Origin: Amoebidium appalachense
Lineage: Eukaryota > Ichthyosporea
Length of the DNA: 64,000 nt
Direction: 5' to 3'
Assembly (NCBI GenBank): GCA_963693365.1
Contig: CAVNZM010000005.1
Location: 11,532,001-11,596,000 of the forward strand
A program made the translations under genes and the position numbers. Of the stretch, positions 1 to 46,660 are shown piece after piece. Numbering within the stretch: position 1 is the first letter of the stretch; every line of letters starts with the position of its first letter. The notes under the pieces are model-generated. The model did no database searches, had not been told where the DNA came from, and was given only the letters and a program-made list of their open reading frames with translations.

Positions 1-33038
<33,038 letters not shown>

Positions 33039-34236
33039 GTTGACGGGGAACGCTGCTTTGCGTAAACCCTCCTCTGGCGACGCAAGGCAACACCTCGTTA
33101 GGGGAGCCTAAACACGACACTACACATGTGTGAAGTGACAGGCTTCAGTCGAACAACTCAATATGTAGACGGTGACAAAAAATTCCTGAGACTGAAGTCT
33201 GCAAAAGATGATTCGCTTCTGAAAATGTCGGAACACCTGTGGCAATACCAAAGGCGTGACCAACAACTAATGGTATAAGAAACATTTAAACACCCGAATA
33301 TGGTTTTGCTGCACTCAACATCCCATAGGCCACATGTGTCACAGACTGACCTGAGCACCGTGTGTAGGCAATGACATGCAAAATCCAAAAGAAAGCGAGA
33401 AACTCAAAAGCTTTCTCATGTTCTAACAGTATTATTATGCTTCATTAGGAACGTACTGCTACATATAGATACCAGACAAGTTCATTATATCGTACTGGGT
33501 GTATTTCGAGGTGTCGAAACAACGAACCGCGTGACCGTTACTGCAGCCTGCCTGAGAATGTTTGGATATATCCACATCATGATCACAACATAAAATCGGT
33601 AGGTTTATCTATTGCAGCTGAATTCGAAGGTTCCCACAGGTGCGCATGCCCGATGAGACGGTGAGTACAACAAGTAGTGATGCTGCAGGAACTAGATATA
33701 TCCTGAGTAGTATTACATATTCCTACAGAGCTTCAGCACAATTAGATCCTTACAGACTGGCGATTTCTTTCTTATTCGTGCGGTTATGTAGGGGCGATAC
33801 AGAACAATTTGTCCATGAAGCAAGGACTTTTATGATGCTCAGCGATCTCGAGATATACATGGCGCGGAATCCCGAATTTTTTTTTCTTTTTTTCTTTTGA
33901 CTGGATTTATTTTCCATCGGGCCGGGGCCCCGTCAGGTACCTGGCAGGCTCCGACATCCGGAAACTCTTGCACCAGAAAGTCGTCGGATAACATTATGCA
34001 TGTCGTTCTTTATCACCAAAAAATAAACGTCTGAATTAAAGGCAGTATAATTTTCATTCTCTGGGAGCAATCCTATTGAATTCACAAGCCCTCACCTTAC
34101 CAGTTCAAAGGGCCGCATAATCCTTTCGCAAATAATTAGGAATGTTGTTGCATATATCAGCCCAATCAGCGTTGGGCAGGCAAACGCATAGTTTCCGGGC
34201 AGTCATTATTGTTCCAAGGCGGCGGCGAGCGACGGC

Positions 34237-34549
34237 CAGGGGTGTGGCGACTTGACTTCAAGTCGCGACTTGAAGTCACCAAGCACTTGACTTCCATCAA
34301 GTTAAGTCAAGTCATAAGGCCAGGCATAATAGTGACTTGAAGAGGGAGGGGGGCTTGGGGCGGGGAAGCATAAGAGAGTTGGTTGGAAGGAGGGGCGCAA
34401 TGCCCGCCCGTGGCCATGGCTGGCCGGAGGAGTTACTAAAAATAGCACTCTTCCAAGTCGCGACTCTAAAGTCAAATCAAGTCATCAAACCCAGCAAACA
34501 AGGATATAAATAAGTCAAGTCAAGTCGTTGAGGCTCTGCCACACCCCTG
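34237..34549. mobile_element. hAT-type MITE, 313 bp, with 8-bp target site duplication
   Basis: The element begins CAGGGGTGTGGC (34237-34248) and ends with its exact reverse complement (34538-34549). The same 8 bases, GCGACGGC, flank it at 34229-34236 and 34550-34557. Eight-base duplications and a CAGGG-type terminus are hallmarks of hAT transposons. GACTTGACTT lies just inside both ends in inverted orientation and ACTTGAC-like motifs recur through the interior, resembling transposase-binding subterminal repeats. A 26-bp perfect palindrome is at 34253-34278. There is no coding capacity, so it would need a transposase from elsewhere. Confidence 0.88.
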
Positions 34550-35583
34550 GCGACGGCGCTTTACATATGCTGTGCAGGCAGGCAGGCAGGCAGGAACTCA
34601 CTGACTGAGAGGCCCGCGTCTCTCAGCCGTGAGTCGGACACGTCGGAGCGAGCTCAGGCAGTCCGACGGGGCTCGAGCGAGCTAATAATATTATTTTTTG
34701 TATGTCAGGAGCTCGAGCGGTCACACATGTGGCTGGCCAGTGACTACAGGCACCGTCTGGCCAGAGCGCATGTACTTACAAATCACAAGTGCTTTTGGAA
34801 CGGTCTTCCCCTTCCCTTCCCCCTTCTCCCCCCTCCCCCCACCCAATTTCTGAAACACAAGATCCTCCCTCCCCCCCCCCCCCCCCCCTCCCCTCCCCTC
34901 ACCCACCGTGGCACCACCCACCCACCCTCCTTGATGCTCCCTCCCTCCCTCTTCCGGCCCACCTCAGCCCGCCCACGTGCACCCCTCGCCTTCCACCCCT
35001 CAATTTTTACACACTTTGGTCCAAAGCATATAAACGGTGCACCCATACAAGCAAGCACCAACTTCAGCTGTGGCAAGCCACACGGCAGGTAACAGGTCAG
35101 ACTCTCCAAAGACCCGTCACATTCAGTAGAACGAGGGCCTCTGTTAGGGCAAGAAACTGGCCGTTTCAATCCACTGTGCACGATATCATCACACATATAC
35201 TCAAACTCATGCCACATGCCCAGTGTAAAAAAAACAAAAAAAAAAAAGAAAAAAAAAAAAAAACAAGATCTGTGTCTAGACCGGGCGATCTCTTGTGAAT
35301 CAGCTTAAACACTGCTATGAAATGGTATTGATGCATCTAGCTTTGTCACACAGCTTGTGCGAACATGTATGGTCGTGTGGGCTGTCAACTATGCAAGTGG
35401 ATGCGTGCACGCGTGGGTCGGTGCGCGTCCCTGTAATGGCCGTAGTGTGTGTTTGTGTGTTTTTCAATACACCCCCCCCCCCCCCTCCCCCCTCCTCCTC
35501 CCCTTCCCCCCCCCCCCCTAAAGAGAGAGGGAGAGGGGGGGGGGGGGGGGGGGGAGGGGGGGGGGAGAGGGGGGGGGGGGGGG

Positions 35584-35689
<106 letters not shown>

Positions 35690-36499
35690 CTTACATGAAA
35701 AAATTTGGGTATACGTACAGGCCTCTGCTGATGGCCGGCACCTCTGCCTTTGTACGTACGTGTTTCAGGACTGTAGACACGTTCGTGCTATCAACCACTG
35801 ACCCATCAAAGGGGCCTGGTGTGGGCGCCCTGCGTCAAGACATATGTATGTAAGTAAACTTTGTGTGTTATAGTTGAAAGGCACGGAACCCGTTAATCTG
35901 CAGAAACTGAGATAAAATAATTGGGTTTAATCTGAAAGGCACGAAACACATCATTCTGCAGAAAACGAGGGCCATTTCTGCCACTCGTGTTTCTCTCATA
36001 AACAGAAAATGATCAGGATAAACAGTGCAGGGTCCTTTTCTTTGGACAAGGAGCTAAAAATTCATGCTAATTTTCATGTTGGTTGTTTCTTTCCCCCCAA
36101 AACTTGCAGACTCGCCCTCTAGCTCTCTGTACAGAAGCGACGGTCGCCGGGTTTACAATGCTCGCCGTCTTCGCTACGGGAAGGCCTTGCCAGCTGCAGC
36201 CTGCAGCCTGCAGGTCCGTGGCCGGGCCGGGCTCAGCGGCTCATCTGTGCCGCAGGCTGGTGCGCGCTAAGCCTATCACGCGTCCCTGGGTCGGATTGCT
36301 CCAATAACATCGTTGCGTCACTTTTGGTCGAAGCCTCGAAGCCTTTGACAGTTGTCTCATACAAATTCCATGTTTGCTTCGTGCTTGGATCAGTTTGCTT
36401 GGAACTTGACCACTATACGGATAGATAGGAAATAGACGCCATTATATTCACTACTTGTTTCAGACCTGTGTGCGCGGCGAGAGTTTACAGCACAACACC

Positions 36500-37548
36500 A
36501 TGGCAGAGAATCAGAACTGCGAGGCATGTGGTCGCTCCGTGGGAGGCACCTTCGTGTTGGCTGAGGGCAGGCCCATGCATCCCGAGGTACGATCAATTTG
36601 ACTGAATGCACACGAGACCAAACCGAGTACACGGAGCAAGGAGTTTTTGTCTTGCAGAAACAGACACTCGGAACGGATATTTACCTAGGCTACATTGCTT
36701 CGGCTGAATCTGGGGTATTTTGCATCCAAATTCTGTATATGCGGTAACACAAAGTTTGTCCTACTCTAGACCTTGTGCACCTTTTGTTATCATTTGCAAA
36801 GTCTGACGCGCTTTTCACAGTGTTTCAAGTGTCATGGGTGCAAAGTCAACTTAGCCAACCAACATTTTGCCAACTACGAGGGGGCCCCGCACTGCCAGAA
36901 GTGCATCTCTGAGCTTGCGCGTCCCGTGGTCGAGCGTCGTCCTGGCTCTCCCTCAGGCGGCTACCTGCGCAAAACGGTGAGTTTGGGCTCCATGATGCAG
37001 CCCACCTCGAATAAAGTCTCGCTGTAGCAAGAAGGAATCAAGACTCTGTGTTGTTTAGGTATGGTTTTTGAGCTACTTGCCTGCTCGGCAGGCTTGATCA
37101 AAACTCACCGGGTTACTCAGGTTGCTTTGTGCGCATATGCTCACAGTCTGTTGTGCAGGCTTCTTCGCGTTTTGAGTCGCGTTGTTGCACAGGCTTCTTT
37201 GCGTTTGAGTCGTGTTCTGTGGGTGGAGCACAATACTAAACTGGCACCCCAAATACAGGTTGGTGTCAAGGTGAACGTGCAGAGCAAAAAGTGCTGCCGT
37301 TGTGAGAGGACTGTGTATGCAGCCGAGGAGATCCAGGTCGGAGGGAAACCTTGGCACAAGGTGAGACCTATGAATTAGTGCTATACTGGATGGCAGAGGG
37401 GAAAGCAATAGACCGAGAGTGCAATCTTAAGCTGGTTTATTTGTGGGGAGAGATATAGAGGGGTATGGAGGGAGTAGGAGAAGGACGAAGGAGTTTTTTT
37501 TTTTTTTTTTTTTGGGGGGGGGGGGGGGGGGGGAGAAGGGCGATGGAG

Positions 37549-37592
<44 letters not shown>

Positions 37593-37846
37593 GGGGTCAC
37601 CTGGGACACACACCGAGAACTGCTTGCCAAGATGCTCTCGGACTGGTGCGGTTGGTTCTTCTGTTGTGGGTATAGTTGGTGGGTCAAGACCAAATTGCTA
37701 AAAAATTGAAAAAAGTCAAGGAAAAGGGCGAGGTTATGAGAAGGTTACAAGGCAGAAAAGGTATTGTAGGTTTCTGTATTATAAGGAAGGAGAATAAAGA
37801 GATTGAATGGAGGTGGTGCACGACTGGGTGGATGATGGTAGAGCAG

Positions 37847-37887
<41 letters not shown>

Positions 37888-37953
37888 AAGAGGGTGGGTG
37901 GCTGAGGAAGGGGGTGGGGGGGGGGGGGGGGGGGAGAGGGGGGGGGGAGGGGG

Positions 37954-37987
<34 letters not shown>

Positions 37988-38341
37988 GCTAGTGGGCAAG
38001 TGAAGGATGGAAATAAAAATGCGAGTAAAGAAGGTTACGAACGGTGTTGGCGGGAGGGGATTATGAGGATTGGACCAGAGTGTCCCCTCGGGCGGGAAGG
38101 AGGGGGAAGGGGGGAAGGAACAAAGGTACTCGGGTTTCGTTTATTTCCTCCCACTCATTTGCACGTACATTGTAAATTCCAGGTGTGCTTTAAGTGCACT
38201 GAGTGCAAGAAGGCGCTTGAGCTCGGCAAGGAGAGCATGCGTGATGATGACTGCTACTGCAAGGGCTGCTACAGCAGGAAGTTCGGTCCCAAGGGCGTTG
38301 GCTTTGGCAACAGTCTGAGCACGGAGACTATCAGCAGCTAG
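36500..38341 (+). CDS. Two-LIM-domain protein, CRP-like
   Basis: Four phase-0 exons (36500-36586, 36821-36976, 37259-37360, 38183-38341) encode 167 residues. LIM1 runs from CEAC (about residue 7) through HPECFKCHGC to HCQKC. LIM2 starts KCCRCERTVYAAEE and runs through GKPWHKVCFKC to YCKGCYSRKFGPKG and VGFG. Both keep the zinc-ligand pattern Cx2C, Hx2C, Cx2C, Cx2C. The second LIM and its Gly-rich tail closely follow the cysteine-rich protein family (CRP/CSRP, plant and amoebal two-LIM proteins), which bind actin or alpha-actinin and shuttle to the nucleus. The 34-residue linker with GSPSGGYLRKT is short. The start is the first ATG before CEAC, in a favourable CACCATGG context. LIM1 is less CRP-like than LIM2, so the exact subfamily is uncertain. 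Confidence 0.9.
37152..37215 (+). repeat. Imperfect tandem repeat in LIM-gene intron 2
   Basis: Two adjacent imperfect copies of about 31 bp (TTGTGCAGGCTTCTTCGCG and TTGCACAGGCTTCTTTGCG, each continuing into TTTGAGTCG) lie about 45 bp upstream of the exon 3 acceptor. Confidence 0.6.
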
Positions 38342-38689
38342 ACGGACACCCAAGGACTTTGCTTGCCAGAACAACCTGTGGGGGACACAGATGGTTAGAA
38401 CTCTATTTAGTAACTCCTTTTTCCATACCACAACGGCAAGCATCCCTGCTTACCCATGAACTGATGACCACGATAACAATTTTGCTTGTGACTGGGAATT
38501 CGAAGTGTTTGTTTTGGGTTGTCTGTGTGCGTCGAGCGGGGGGGGTGGGGGGAGGGGGGAGGGGGAGGGGAGAGGGGGGGGGGGGGGGGGGGGGGAGGGG
38601 GGGGAGGGAGGGAGGGCAGACTGAAAGCTGCACAGTGTGCAGAACAAGAGCAGTGCTTGTTGTTCAGGTTGTCTGTAACGTTTGAGATC

Positions 38690-38695
38690 AATAAA
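38690..38695 (+). terminator. Possible polyadenylation signal of the LIM gene
   Basis: AATAAA about 350 bp after the LIM stop codon and downstream of a G-rich tract. It is the first such hexamer in the 3' flank, but its use is unproven. Confidence 0.35.
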
Positions 38696-38890
38696 CTTGC
38701 CATCAATACAAACTTCATAGAGTCGATATATGTTCACATGTGGTCTAATACTAGCGACAGGAATGGCCGTAATAGTTCGTGCCGAGGAATCATACCTCCA
38801 TATTCCAGAGTGTTGATCGTTCCGGCTGTGGTTGTAGGGTTCAAAGTTGGAGTGGTGGGTGGTAGGTGGGTGCCCCGGAAGGGGGTTTGA

Positions 38891-38925
<35 letters not shown>

Positions 38926-40595
38926 GAGGGAGGGGGGAAGGGGGAGAACCGGGAATGGAGGCAAGTGTTGATGGGGGGGGTGGGGGGGGGGTGTGAAGGG
39001 GGGGGGGGGGGGGGGGGGGGGGAGGGGGGGGGGAGGCAGGATAGCTTGTTAGTAGGCTGTCCCACAACCAGGTAGCAGCACCATTAACAAAGTACTTTGT
39101 TATCGCTCACACCTTTCCGTGCGCACCTTGCCATGCGAACAACTGAGCTGTTCAGAATGCAAATCGTTTCTAGGGGCTTTACCTGTTGCGACATATCCAC
39201 ACACTTAAAGGCTCTAATCAGGTGGCTACACTTGGGTATAGGTATCCCATCTGCATCTGTTGTTGGACTCGGCTGGTCTAGTGCTTGAAGCTGACCAGCA
39301 ACCATGATGTAAGATCCTGTTTAGGTTACGGGTTACAAAAAGGAATGCTGTGGTGCCGTCAGCTGCTGGTGCCCCAGATGCCTAGTACTAGCTGTCAGTC
39401 TAGAACGGAGGGGGGTAGGGGAGGGGGGGGGGGGGGGGGGGGGGGGGAGGGAGGGAAAGGGGGGGGGGGGGGGGGGGAGGGGGGGGGGAGGGGAGGGGAG
39501 AGGGGGGAGGGGGGAGGGGGGAAAGGGAAGAGAAGGCAGGGAGAGGGGGTAAGGTTTGGCTAGTTCATGTTATCATATTGTACTAAAAGCATCCAGCCCT
39601 AGGCTCCAAGCTATTAGCGACCTTTGCCATACCACCCGTTATTGCGAGTTGGTTTTGCAGGAACACAGGGAACCTCTTACCTTTTTTTTTGACAGGGATA
39701 TCGCCAACTGCTTTTGTTAACCAAGCAAGGTCAACAAGAACGGCGCCAGAACCATCATCAAGAACAAACGTATGGCCGTCTTGAAGTCTACCAACGATAT
39801 CCCCCTGCGTTCAAGCATGAGCAGCAGTTAGAATCCCAGGGGTTGCTGGGGCCGAGCACATTTTTTCTAATTAATTTCCCTCTATGTAGACATGGCGAAA
39901 TGAAAGTGGGTCAATAAGAAAAGACAAACCTTTAAATTTCCATGCCATCAGACAGTCAGACACAATAAACAGCGCCTAAACGACTGGCTTACCTGCAACC
40001 AAACAGACCGAAAAGCAGCAGGGACAAGTGCCCAGCGAAGAGGAGAGTCTGATACCTTCCGTGCCCCTTGCAGCTGGCAGCAGAAATATTTTCGGCTAAC
40101 GTCTGCTGCTTGTTGGCTGGAAGACATTTCTAATTGCTTATATACAAAACCCTTGAAATTGTAGGCGAAAACAGAGGCCACAGGCAAGGGAGTTGTTGTG
40201 TGTCCACAACCAAGAAGCCCAAGCTAACGTACACGTGGTCGGTGTAGACCAAAAAACCACCCCTTGTCTTCTTGTAGGAGCCAATAGGGCTGGTATACAC
40301 AGGTGTGCCGTCACTTCCAGATAGTGAATGTTCTATCGAAGCTTCTGTGGAAGACCCTAAGTTTCATCGCTTTATAGGAGACCTTGCAAGGCTCGTTTCG
40401 CAGCCTTTTTGTGATTGAGTACCCTACAAGAGGCTTCCTCGTTGATACGTGTAGTCAATACCTATTACCCTAAGCATGTGGAGCTAAAAATAACACATCA
40501 ACCCGTGTTCTGGATCAAGGGACTGGTTTGTGGTCCCGGCCCCGCCTGTGCCTGACTGTCAGACAGACAGATCAAAGAGACGAGACCGAGGGAAT

Positions 40596-40609
40596 TTTTG
40601 GCGCCAAAA
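40596..40609. promoter_or_regulatory. E2F-type palindrome, TTTTGGCGCCAAAA
   Basis: A perfect 14-bp palindrome matching the E2F/DP consensus (TTTSGCGC) on both strands, 481 bp upstream of the ATG of the BRCT gene. E2F controls S-phase replication and repair genes in animals and related lineages, fitting a DNA-damage BRCT protein. Function is inferred. Confidence 0.6.
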
Positions 40610-40618
40610 TCATGAAGT

Positions 40619-40628
40619 AACCAATCAG
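40619..40628 (+). promoter_or_regulatory. CCAAT box (AACCAATCAG)
   Basis: A consensus NF-Y-type CCAAT box 9 bp after the E2F palindrome. E2F and CCAAT pairs are typical of cell-cycle promoters. It lies about 460 bp before the ATG at 41090, implying a long 5' UTR or an unseen 5' exon. Confidence 0.5.
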
Positions 40629-41089
40629 AGCTTTCTATGTGCGCAATACACTCGAGAGTAGGAGGCCTTGCTGGTCACTGGTGAATCAGTGATTGAAGAG
40701 TCACTTCAAGGTTTTGAGAGGGAGGTGCGTCATTACTGCCTGGCTGATGTACTGCAGCATATAGAGCTTTCAGAAAGGTGCTGGCTAGATGCAGCATGCA
40801 GAGCTTCTGTCAAGGTGTTAGCTAGATCGGTTGTGATCGGGGTTTTCATTTTTTCCGTGTAGTTTCCATGTAGCCTACTGTAGCGATAAGTGCACTCTGC
40901 AGAGCTTCTAGAAGGTGTTGGTCAGAGTCCCTATGTGAGCACTATAGTGTCGGAGCAGCAACACACACTGAGAGTTGGGCAGTTGACGGCAGGGCATCTG
41001 GTTAGATGGCCCCTTAGTCAGTGGTCATCAACGAGAAACCTGACATTTGTTTATCGCCTTGGTGATAAACGTGTATTACATCGGAAACC

Positions 41090-41485
41090 ATGGCCAACAG
41101 CCACGTCCTTGCTGGCGTACGCTGCGCAATAGCTCCTAATCTTCCAAATGCTGAACAGGTAGGTGGTCGAATTCTGGGCTTCCATGACGTTGCGTGCACT
41201 CCTTAAGCACTTCTTCGGTCAAAAACTTGCTCACACTACTGCAATTGTTCTTGGTTCTCTTTTGTTTAAAGCTACCCCCCCTGCAGAATTGCGCCATGTA
41301 CCGGCCATCACCCCTCCCCCCCCCCCCCCCCCCTTCCCCCTCCCTCTCCAGGACCCCTCACCCCTCACACACACTTACGCACGCACGCGCACGCGCACGC
41401 GTGCACACACACACGCACTCACAGGCGCACGCGCACACGCACACACGCACGCACGTGCACACACACGCACACAAACACACACACG

Positions 41486-41560
<75 letters not shown>

Positions 41561-42540
41561 ACACGCACAAGCACACGTACACACAATAAACATATTGACC
41601 TTCTTCAAAGTTAACTGGTCGTTTTCTTAGGTGCCTGAGGACACATCAGGGCATACCATGTTACATTCTGAATAATGTGCAGAAACCCAACTTTGTTTTG
41701 GCCCACGAGCCTGATGTTCTTTAACAGTAATTGTCCTCACAGCTTCAAAAACAACTTGAATCCCTTGGGGCCGTGGTGGAACCCGGGCTGGGGACAACAG
41801 CCAGGTTTTTGATCTGTGAGGATGACCTCTATGACATAAGAGAGGAAACGGGCATGGCTCTGCTTCGTTCGCTGCGCTTTGTTAAGGTGATGTTCGTTTG
41901 AGTGTGGGTGGTTGGGTAGGTGGGTGGGTGGGTGGGTGGGTGGGTGTGGTGGTGGGCGGGGAGAGGGAGGGAGGGGGGAGGGGGGGGGGGGGGGGGGAGC
42001 CCGCGGGGTTTGGTTGTGTTTATGTGTGTGTGTGTGCGTTTTGTTTACTTATTTGTTTGTTTTTCTTTTTTTCTTTTGGGGGGGGGGGGGGGGGGGGGGG
42101 GGGAGGGGGGGAGGGGAGGAGGGGGGGGGGGTGGGGAGGGGAAGGGGGGAAGAGAAGGGGGGGGGGGGGGGGGGGGGGGGGGGCTTTGGTTATGGGGGTA
42201 TTGGTTTTGGTGTTTTGGGCACGAAAACGTGTCCAGTGGAGTCTGAACATGTTGCTTGTGTGCTTGAAGAGTGGTGTCTCGGTTGTGGGGGCAGCAGGGT
42301 CGGCAACGATAGTTGGTGTGAAACTAAGAGTGTGGGTGGAAGGGCTTGGGCAGGGACGATGTGTGTGTGTGTCTGTGTTTGAGGGGGGAGGGGAACTGGG
42401 GGCGAAGGGGAGGGGGGGGGGGGGGGGGGATGTAAAGTAATCGGCCAGAAAGAGGAATGCATGTTAAAAGGAATGATAATGATAGGTCGTTTAGGCATCT
42501 GGTGAGGCCTCTGCTATTCTGTGTTTGTGTGTGTGTGTGT

Positions 42541-42580
<40 letters not shown>

Positions 42581-42661
42581 TAATATTATAGGCATCTGGT
42601 AAGGCCTCTAATAAGCTGTGGGGTTGGGGGCCGGGGGGAGGAGAGGGGGGAGGAGGGTTTT

Positions 42662-42700
<39 letters not shown>

Positions 42701-42979
42701 AGGGGGGGAGGGGGAGGGAGGTGGGGGGGGGGGGGGGGGGCTCAACTTCGGGAAGGGTAAAGAATATCATAGGACTGATAAAACGGGATTGGAGGGAATC
42801 TGTTATTTGGTGAACCCCTGCACCTTCACACTAACATGAGTGTCTATTGTCTGTACACTTACCAACTTTGTGCACCTACAGGCAAGCTGGGTGGACGACT
42901 GTATGAGAGCAGGCCACCAACTGCCATATCCGTGCAATCTCCGTGGATGGGTGGGAGGCAGGCACTTGGAGGAAGGGAG

Positions 42980-43014
<35 letters not shown>

Positions 43015-43844
43015 TAGGGAAGGGAGGGAGGGAGGGATAAATCTTGCCAGTCGGCTAAATGTTTCTGTGAAGTGTGTGTTTGGGGGGGACACGTGTGTGT
43101 GGAAATGTACTAGATTTTCACTAACTGCCATAATGTCCCCCAAGAAAAAGTTTTTTGGTGTTTATAGTGTGTTTTCGAAGTTGGGTTTGGGACCAACATG
43201 ACACATTCACGTGTCGGTTGATCTTATGTGTTCGAGTGTGGCCTTTGCGTGCACGTTTTCGATTTTTTTAGGCTGTGTGCATAGGTTCAAAATATGCTTA
43301 TGTTCCTTAACAGTCACACGTGGGATGACTATTTTATTGGGAAGCGACCCATCTTCAGCGGTGCTCGCATCTGTTCTTCACAGGTAATGTTGTGCCCTAG
43401 GAAGCCCTATGCTAGTCTCTCTTCTCGTGAGCCTTCTTTTCTCTCTTTTTTCGTGTTTTTCCTGGCCAAAACTTCCATTTTTGGTGTCCCTTGCTGCTCT
43501 TCTGCTGAAATGCTCTGCATTGACGCCAGTCATCTCTGAGCCTTCTGTACCTCTCTTTCCTCATCTCCGTTTGGACACGTACACGCACGGACACATACAC
43601 ACGCCACATGCAAGCGCTCGTGCACACACGCACACACATGAACACGTAGACATACAGTAACACGTGTATAAATATGCACACGCACACACCACACATGCAC
43701 ACGCGCACATACACACATACCACACACAAATCACACAAACGGACACACAAGCACACATGGAAGTAAGTGGTGTGTGATGAGTGCATGTGTGAGTGCGCAT
43801 TTATTTAGAACTTTGTGTAGTTGTTGCGCGTTTGTGTATGTGAG

Positions 43845-43886
<42 letters not shown>

Positions 43887-44192
43887 ACATGTTGCCGAGA
43901 ACGAAATGCATGTTATGCCAGGAGGTCGATTGAAATCATTGATTTTTTGGAAGAGAAAGGAAGGAGGGGCATTGCTGGAATGGAGAATTGAGTGCAAGAC
44001 GGGGGGTAAAGAAAATGGTGGGTGGTGAAAAGGCTGTAACGGAGAGATGGAGAGAGAGGCAGAGGGCATGGGGGGTGGGGGGAGGGGAGGGGGGGGGGGG
44101 GGGGGGGGGAGCTAATGTGGACAGAGAGGGAAAGAAAGAGATGGTGTGTCATGTCATTTTTTTTATTTTTTTCCCTTTTTATTTTTTTTTGT

Positions 44193-44229
<37 letters not shown>

Positions 44230-45919
44230 GGGTTGGCTGCATTTTCAGGGATGCATTGTTAACAAGACCGATTACCACAGATTCAGGGGGACGATTTGGA
44301 TATTCTGTGGGTGCACGTGGTGGGGTCTGGCGGAGACTTCCAGATGAGTCTGGATGCATCGTGCACACACCTGGTGCTGCTGAGGGCTGAAGGGGTACGT
44401 GTGTGTATTCCTCCTCACGCACAATACCTACGTCAGCAAGAAATCCCCATTTCCTTTTTCTTGTAGGGAAAAAGGGCCACTTTTCCCTCCATTCTCTCTA
44501 GTGGTGTGGGTGTGATAGTGGCTTGCCTCAGGCTCCATTTGCAACGATATTATATGAGTGATGGTGGTCTTAAACACATATGTGCTCATGAGCACACCTC
44601 AATTATTTATGATAACACCCATGCACGTGCAGATACACGTACGCATGCACATGAGGTATGCACACTCACGAACGAATTCAATCATACACATGATCACACA
44701 CTGCCTTTTGCCAACATCCCATTTGCTCACTCCCCCCCCCCCCCCCCCAAAAAAAAAAAAAAAATAATAAAATAAAATAAAAAAACGAAAAACAACGGGG
44801 AAAAACCCCCACCCATTCATTCACCCACCTATAATAACCAGCCCCCCAACCCGCCACCACCACTACTACCCCACCCCCTTGTGTGATGCGTGGTAACCTT
44901 TCCATCTTGCCTCCAGATCATCAAATTTTAACAATCTTCATGTTTTGGATCTTTTAAAAATCCCCCCCCCCCCCCTCCCCCCGGTCCCCCGGTCCCCCGG
45001 GTCCCTAGGCCCGCTACCCCTGCCCTCCTCCCCATTACCAACACCACTTGCATAATAACATCCGCCCTTCTCCATTCCTTCCTCCCTCTCTCTCTCTTTC
45101 TCTCTCTCTCTCTCCTCCCATCCCCACCCCCACCACCACCACCACCACTCTTCACCCCACTACCCATTGACTGCCCGCCCCACACCCACCCACCCACAGA
45201 AAATAACACAGGAAGAAACCTAAACTCCCCGAAAATTGGGATAGAAAGTGCCAAAACTAAACCCAATCAATAGACTGGGGGAGCGTTTTTTATTGTCTAA
45301 CTGCAAAAGTAGCTACCCATGCTCATTCTCTATACCCACAGGAAAAGTACGAGGCAGCACGGCAGCAGGGCAACATCCGCATTGTCTCACCCATGTGGGT
45401 CATTGAGTCATGTGCACAGGAAAAGAGACTGAACGAAGATGATTTCCCACCCAACCCACCAACCACAAAACCTGAAACTGACTTAATCACCCCGTCAAAG
45501 AAACTTAGCCAAGAAGATAAACAAAATACCCAATCAAAACAGAGCGTTATTGGGATCAACAGGCCTGCATCGGGATCGCAAGAACATTTGCGATTATGCG
45601 GATCGGGGTCACAATCAAATTCTAGACGTAATCCTGGGCGTGTGTTTTGGGGCTGCAGGTTTTGCATGGTGCATGATACTAGACCCCCTTCCACCGTGGA
45701 TTGGAGAGTGTTGGAGGAATGGGCAGAGGAGAGAGGCGCAGGTGTGTTGAGTGGGGTGGTGGGTGGAGGGGGATGGGCGGTTGGGGGGGGGGATGGGCGG
45801 GTGGGTGGATGGGTGGGTGGATGGGTGGGCGGGTGGGTGGGGGGGAGGGGGGGGGGGGGGGGGGGGGGGGGGGATGGATGGGTGGGTTGGTGGGTGGGTG
45901 TGGGTGTGGGTGTGGGTGT

Positions 45920-45986
<67 letters not shown>

Positions 45987-46186
45987 TGTGTGTATGCCTG
46001 TGTGTATGCGTGTGTCTGTGTGTGCGCCCACACTTTGTGCATTTGAGGTTGCTGGTCGAGAGGGTGATCCGGGCTAGGTGTGGGTGGGTGGTTGTGGTTG
46101 GGTGGATGTGAGTGTGCGTGGTGTGCCTAAACGATTAACAGATTTAGGCACCTTCCGTTCTGCTAAAGGCTAGGCACGGTGGGGAA

Positions 46187-46227
<41 letters not shown>

Positions 46228-46619
46228 CTAACAGCTGTTATGCAGAGCTTTCTTCGAAGGACGAAGCAAACTACGTTATCTGCCTGTACAAAGACCATCC
46301 CCAGGTCGATGAGGTGGGTGGTGCACGTGCCCCGTGACCTTTTACTGCACACACACACGTACCTGCTTTGTATGTTATCAGTCCACAATGCGCCCGGCAG
46401 GCTGAGGCTTGCACCGCTTGTTATGCGGCCTCCGTTGGTTGTTGTTCTTCTTCTTTATCTAACTTCGGATAGCCTCACATGAAGCTAGCACCCTCTTTCT
46501 TTCTCTTCAACCCCCCCCCCCCCCTCCCCCCCCTCCCCACCCCCTCCCTCGGGCACCACCACCACCATCACCCAATACCGCCACCATCACACAAGCACGC
46601 CAACACACATACGCACGTG

Positions 46620-46660
<41 letters not shown>

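Larger units (their letters stand above)
38342..41089. other. Intergenic region, G-tracts and promoter of the BRCT gene
   Basis: 2.7 kb. The first half holds G-rich tracts (38535-38610, 38892-39034, 39410-39520). A short open frame at about 39734-39830 (VNKNGARTIIKNKR, ending in TAG) has no recognised homology. From about 39900 the DNA is of normal complexity, with the E2F-type site and CCAAT box near 40600. No tRNA or other RNA gene is recognised. Confidence 0.5.

Noticed and set aside
34560-34720. A second transposon end next to the MITE, suggested by repeated GAGCTCGAGCG words
   Set aside because: The words are short, not terminal, and no duplication flanks them.
36064-36307. Open frames just upstream of the LIM gene
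   Set aside because: They overlap in several frames in a GC-rich stretch with no motif, and most likely lie in promoter or 5' UTR sequence.
39714-39917. Short open frames around 39734-39830 as a small gene or terminal exon
   Set aside because: No recognised homology, no clear partner exon and no conserved motif.
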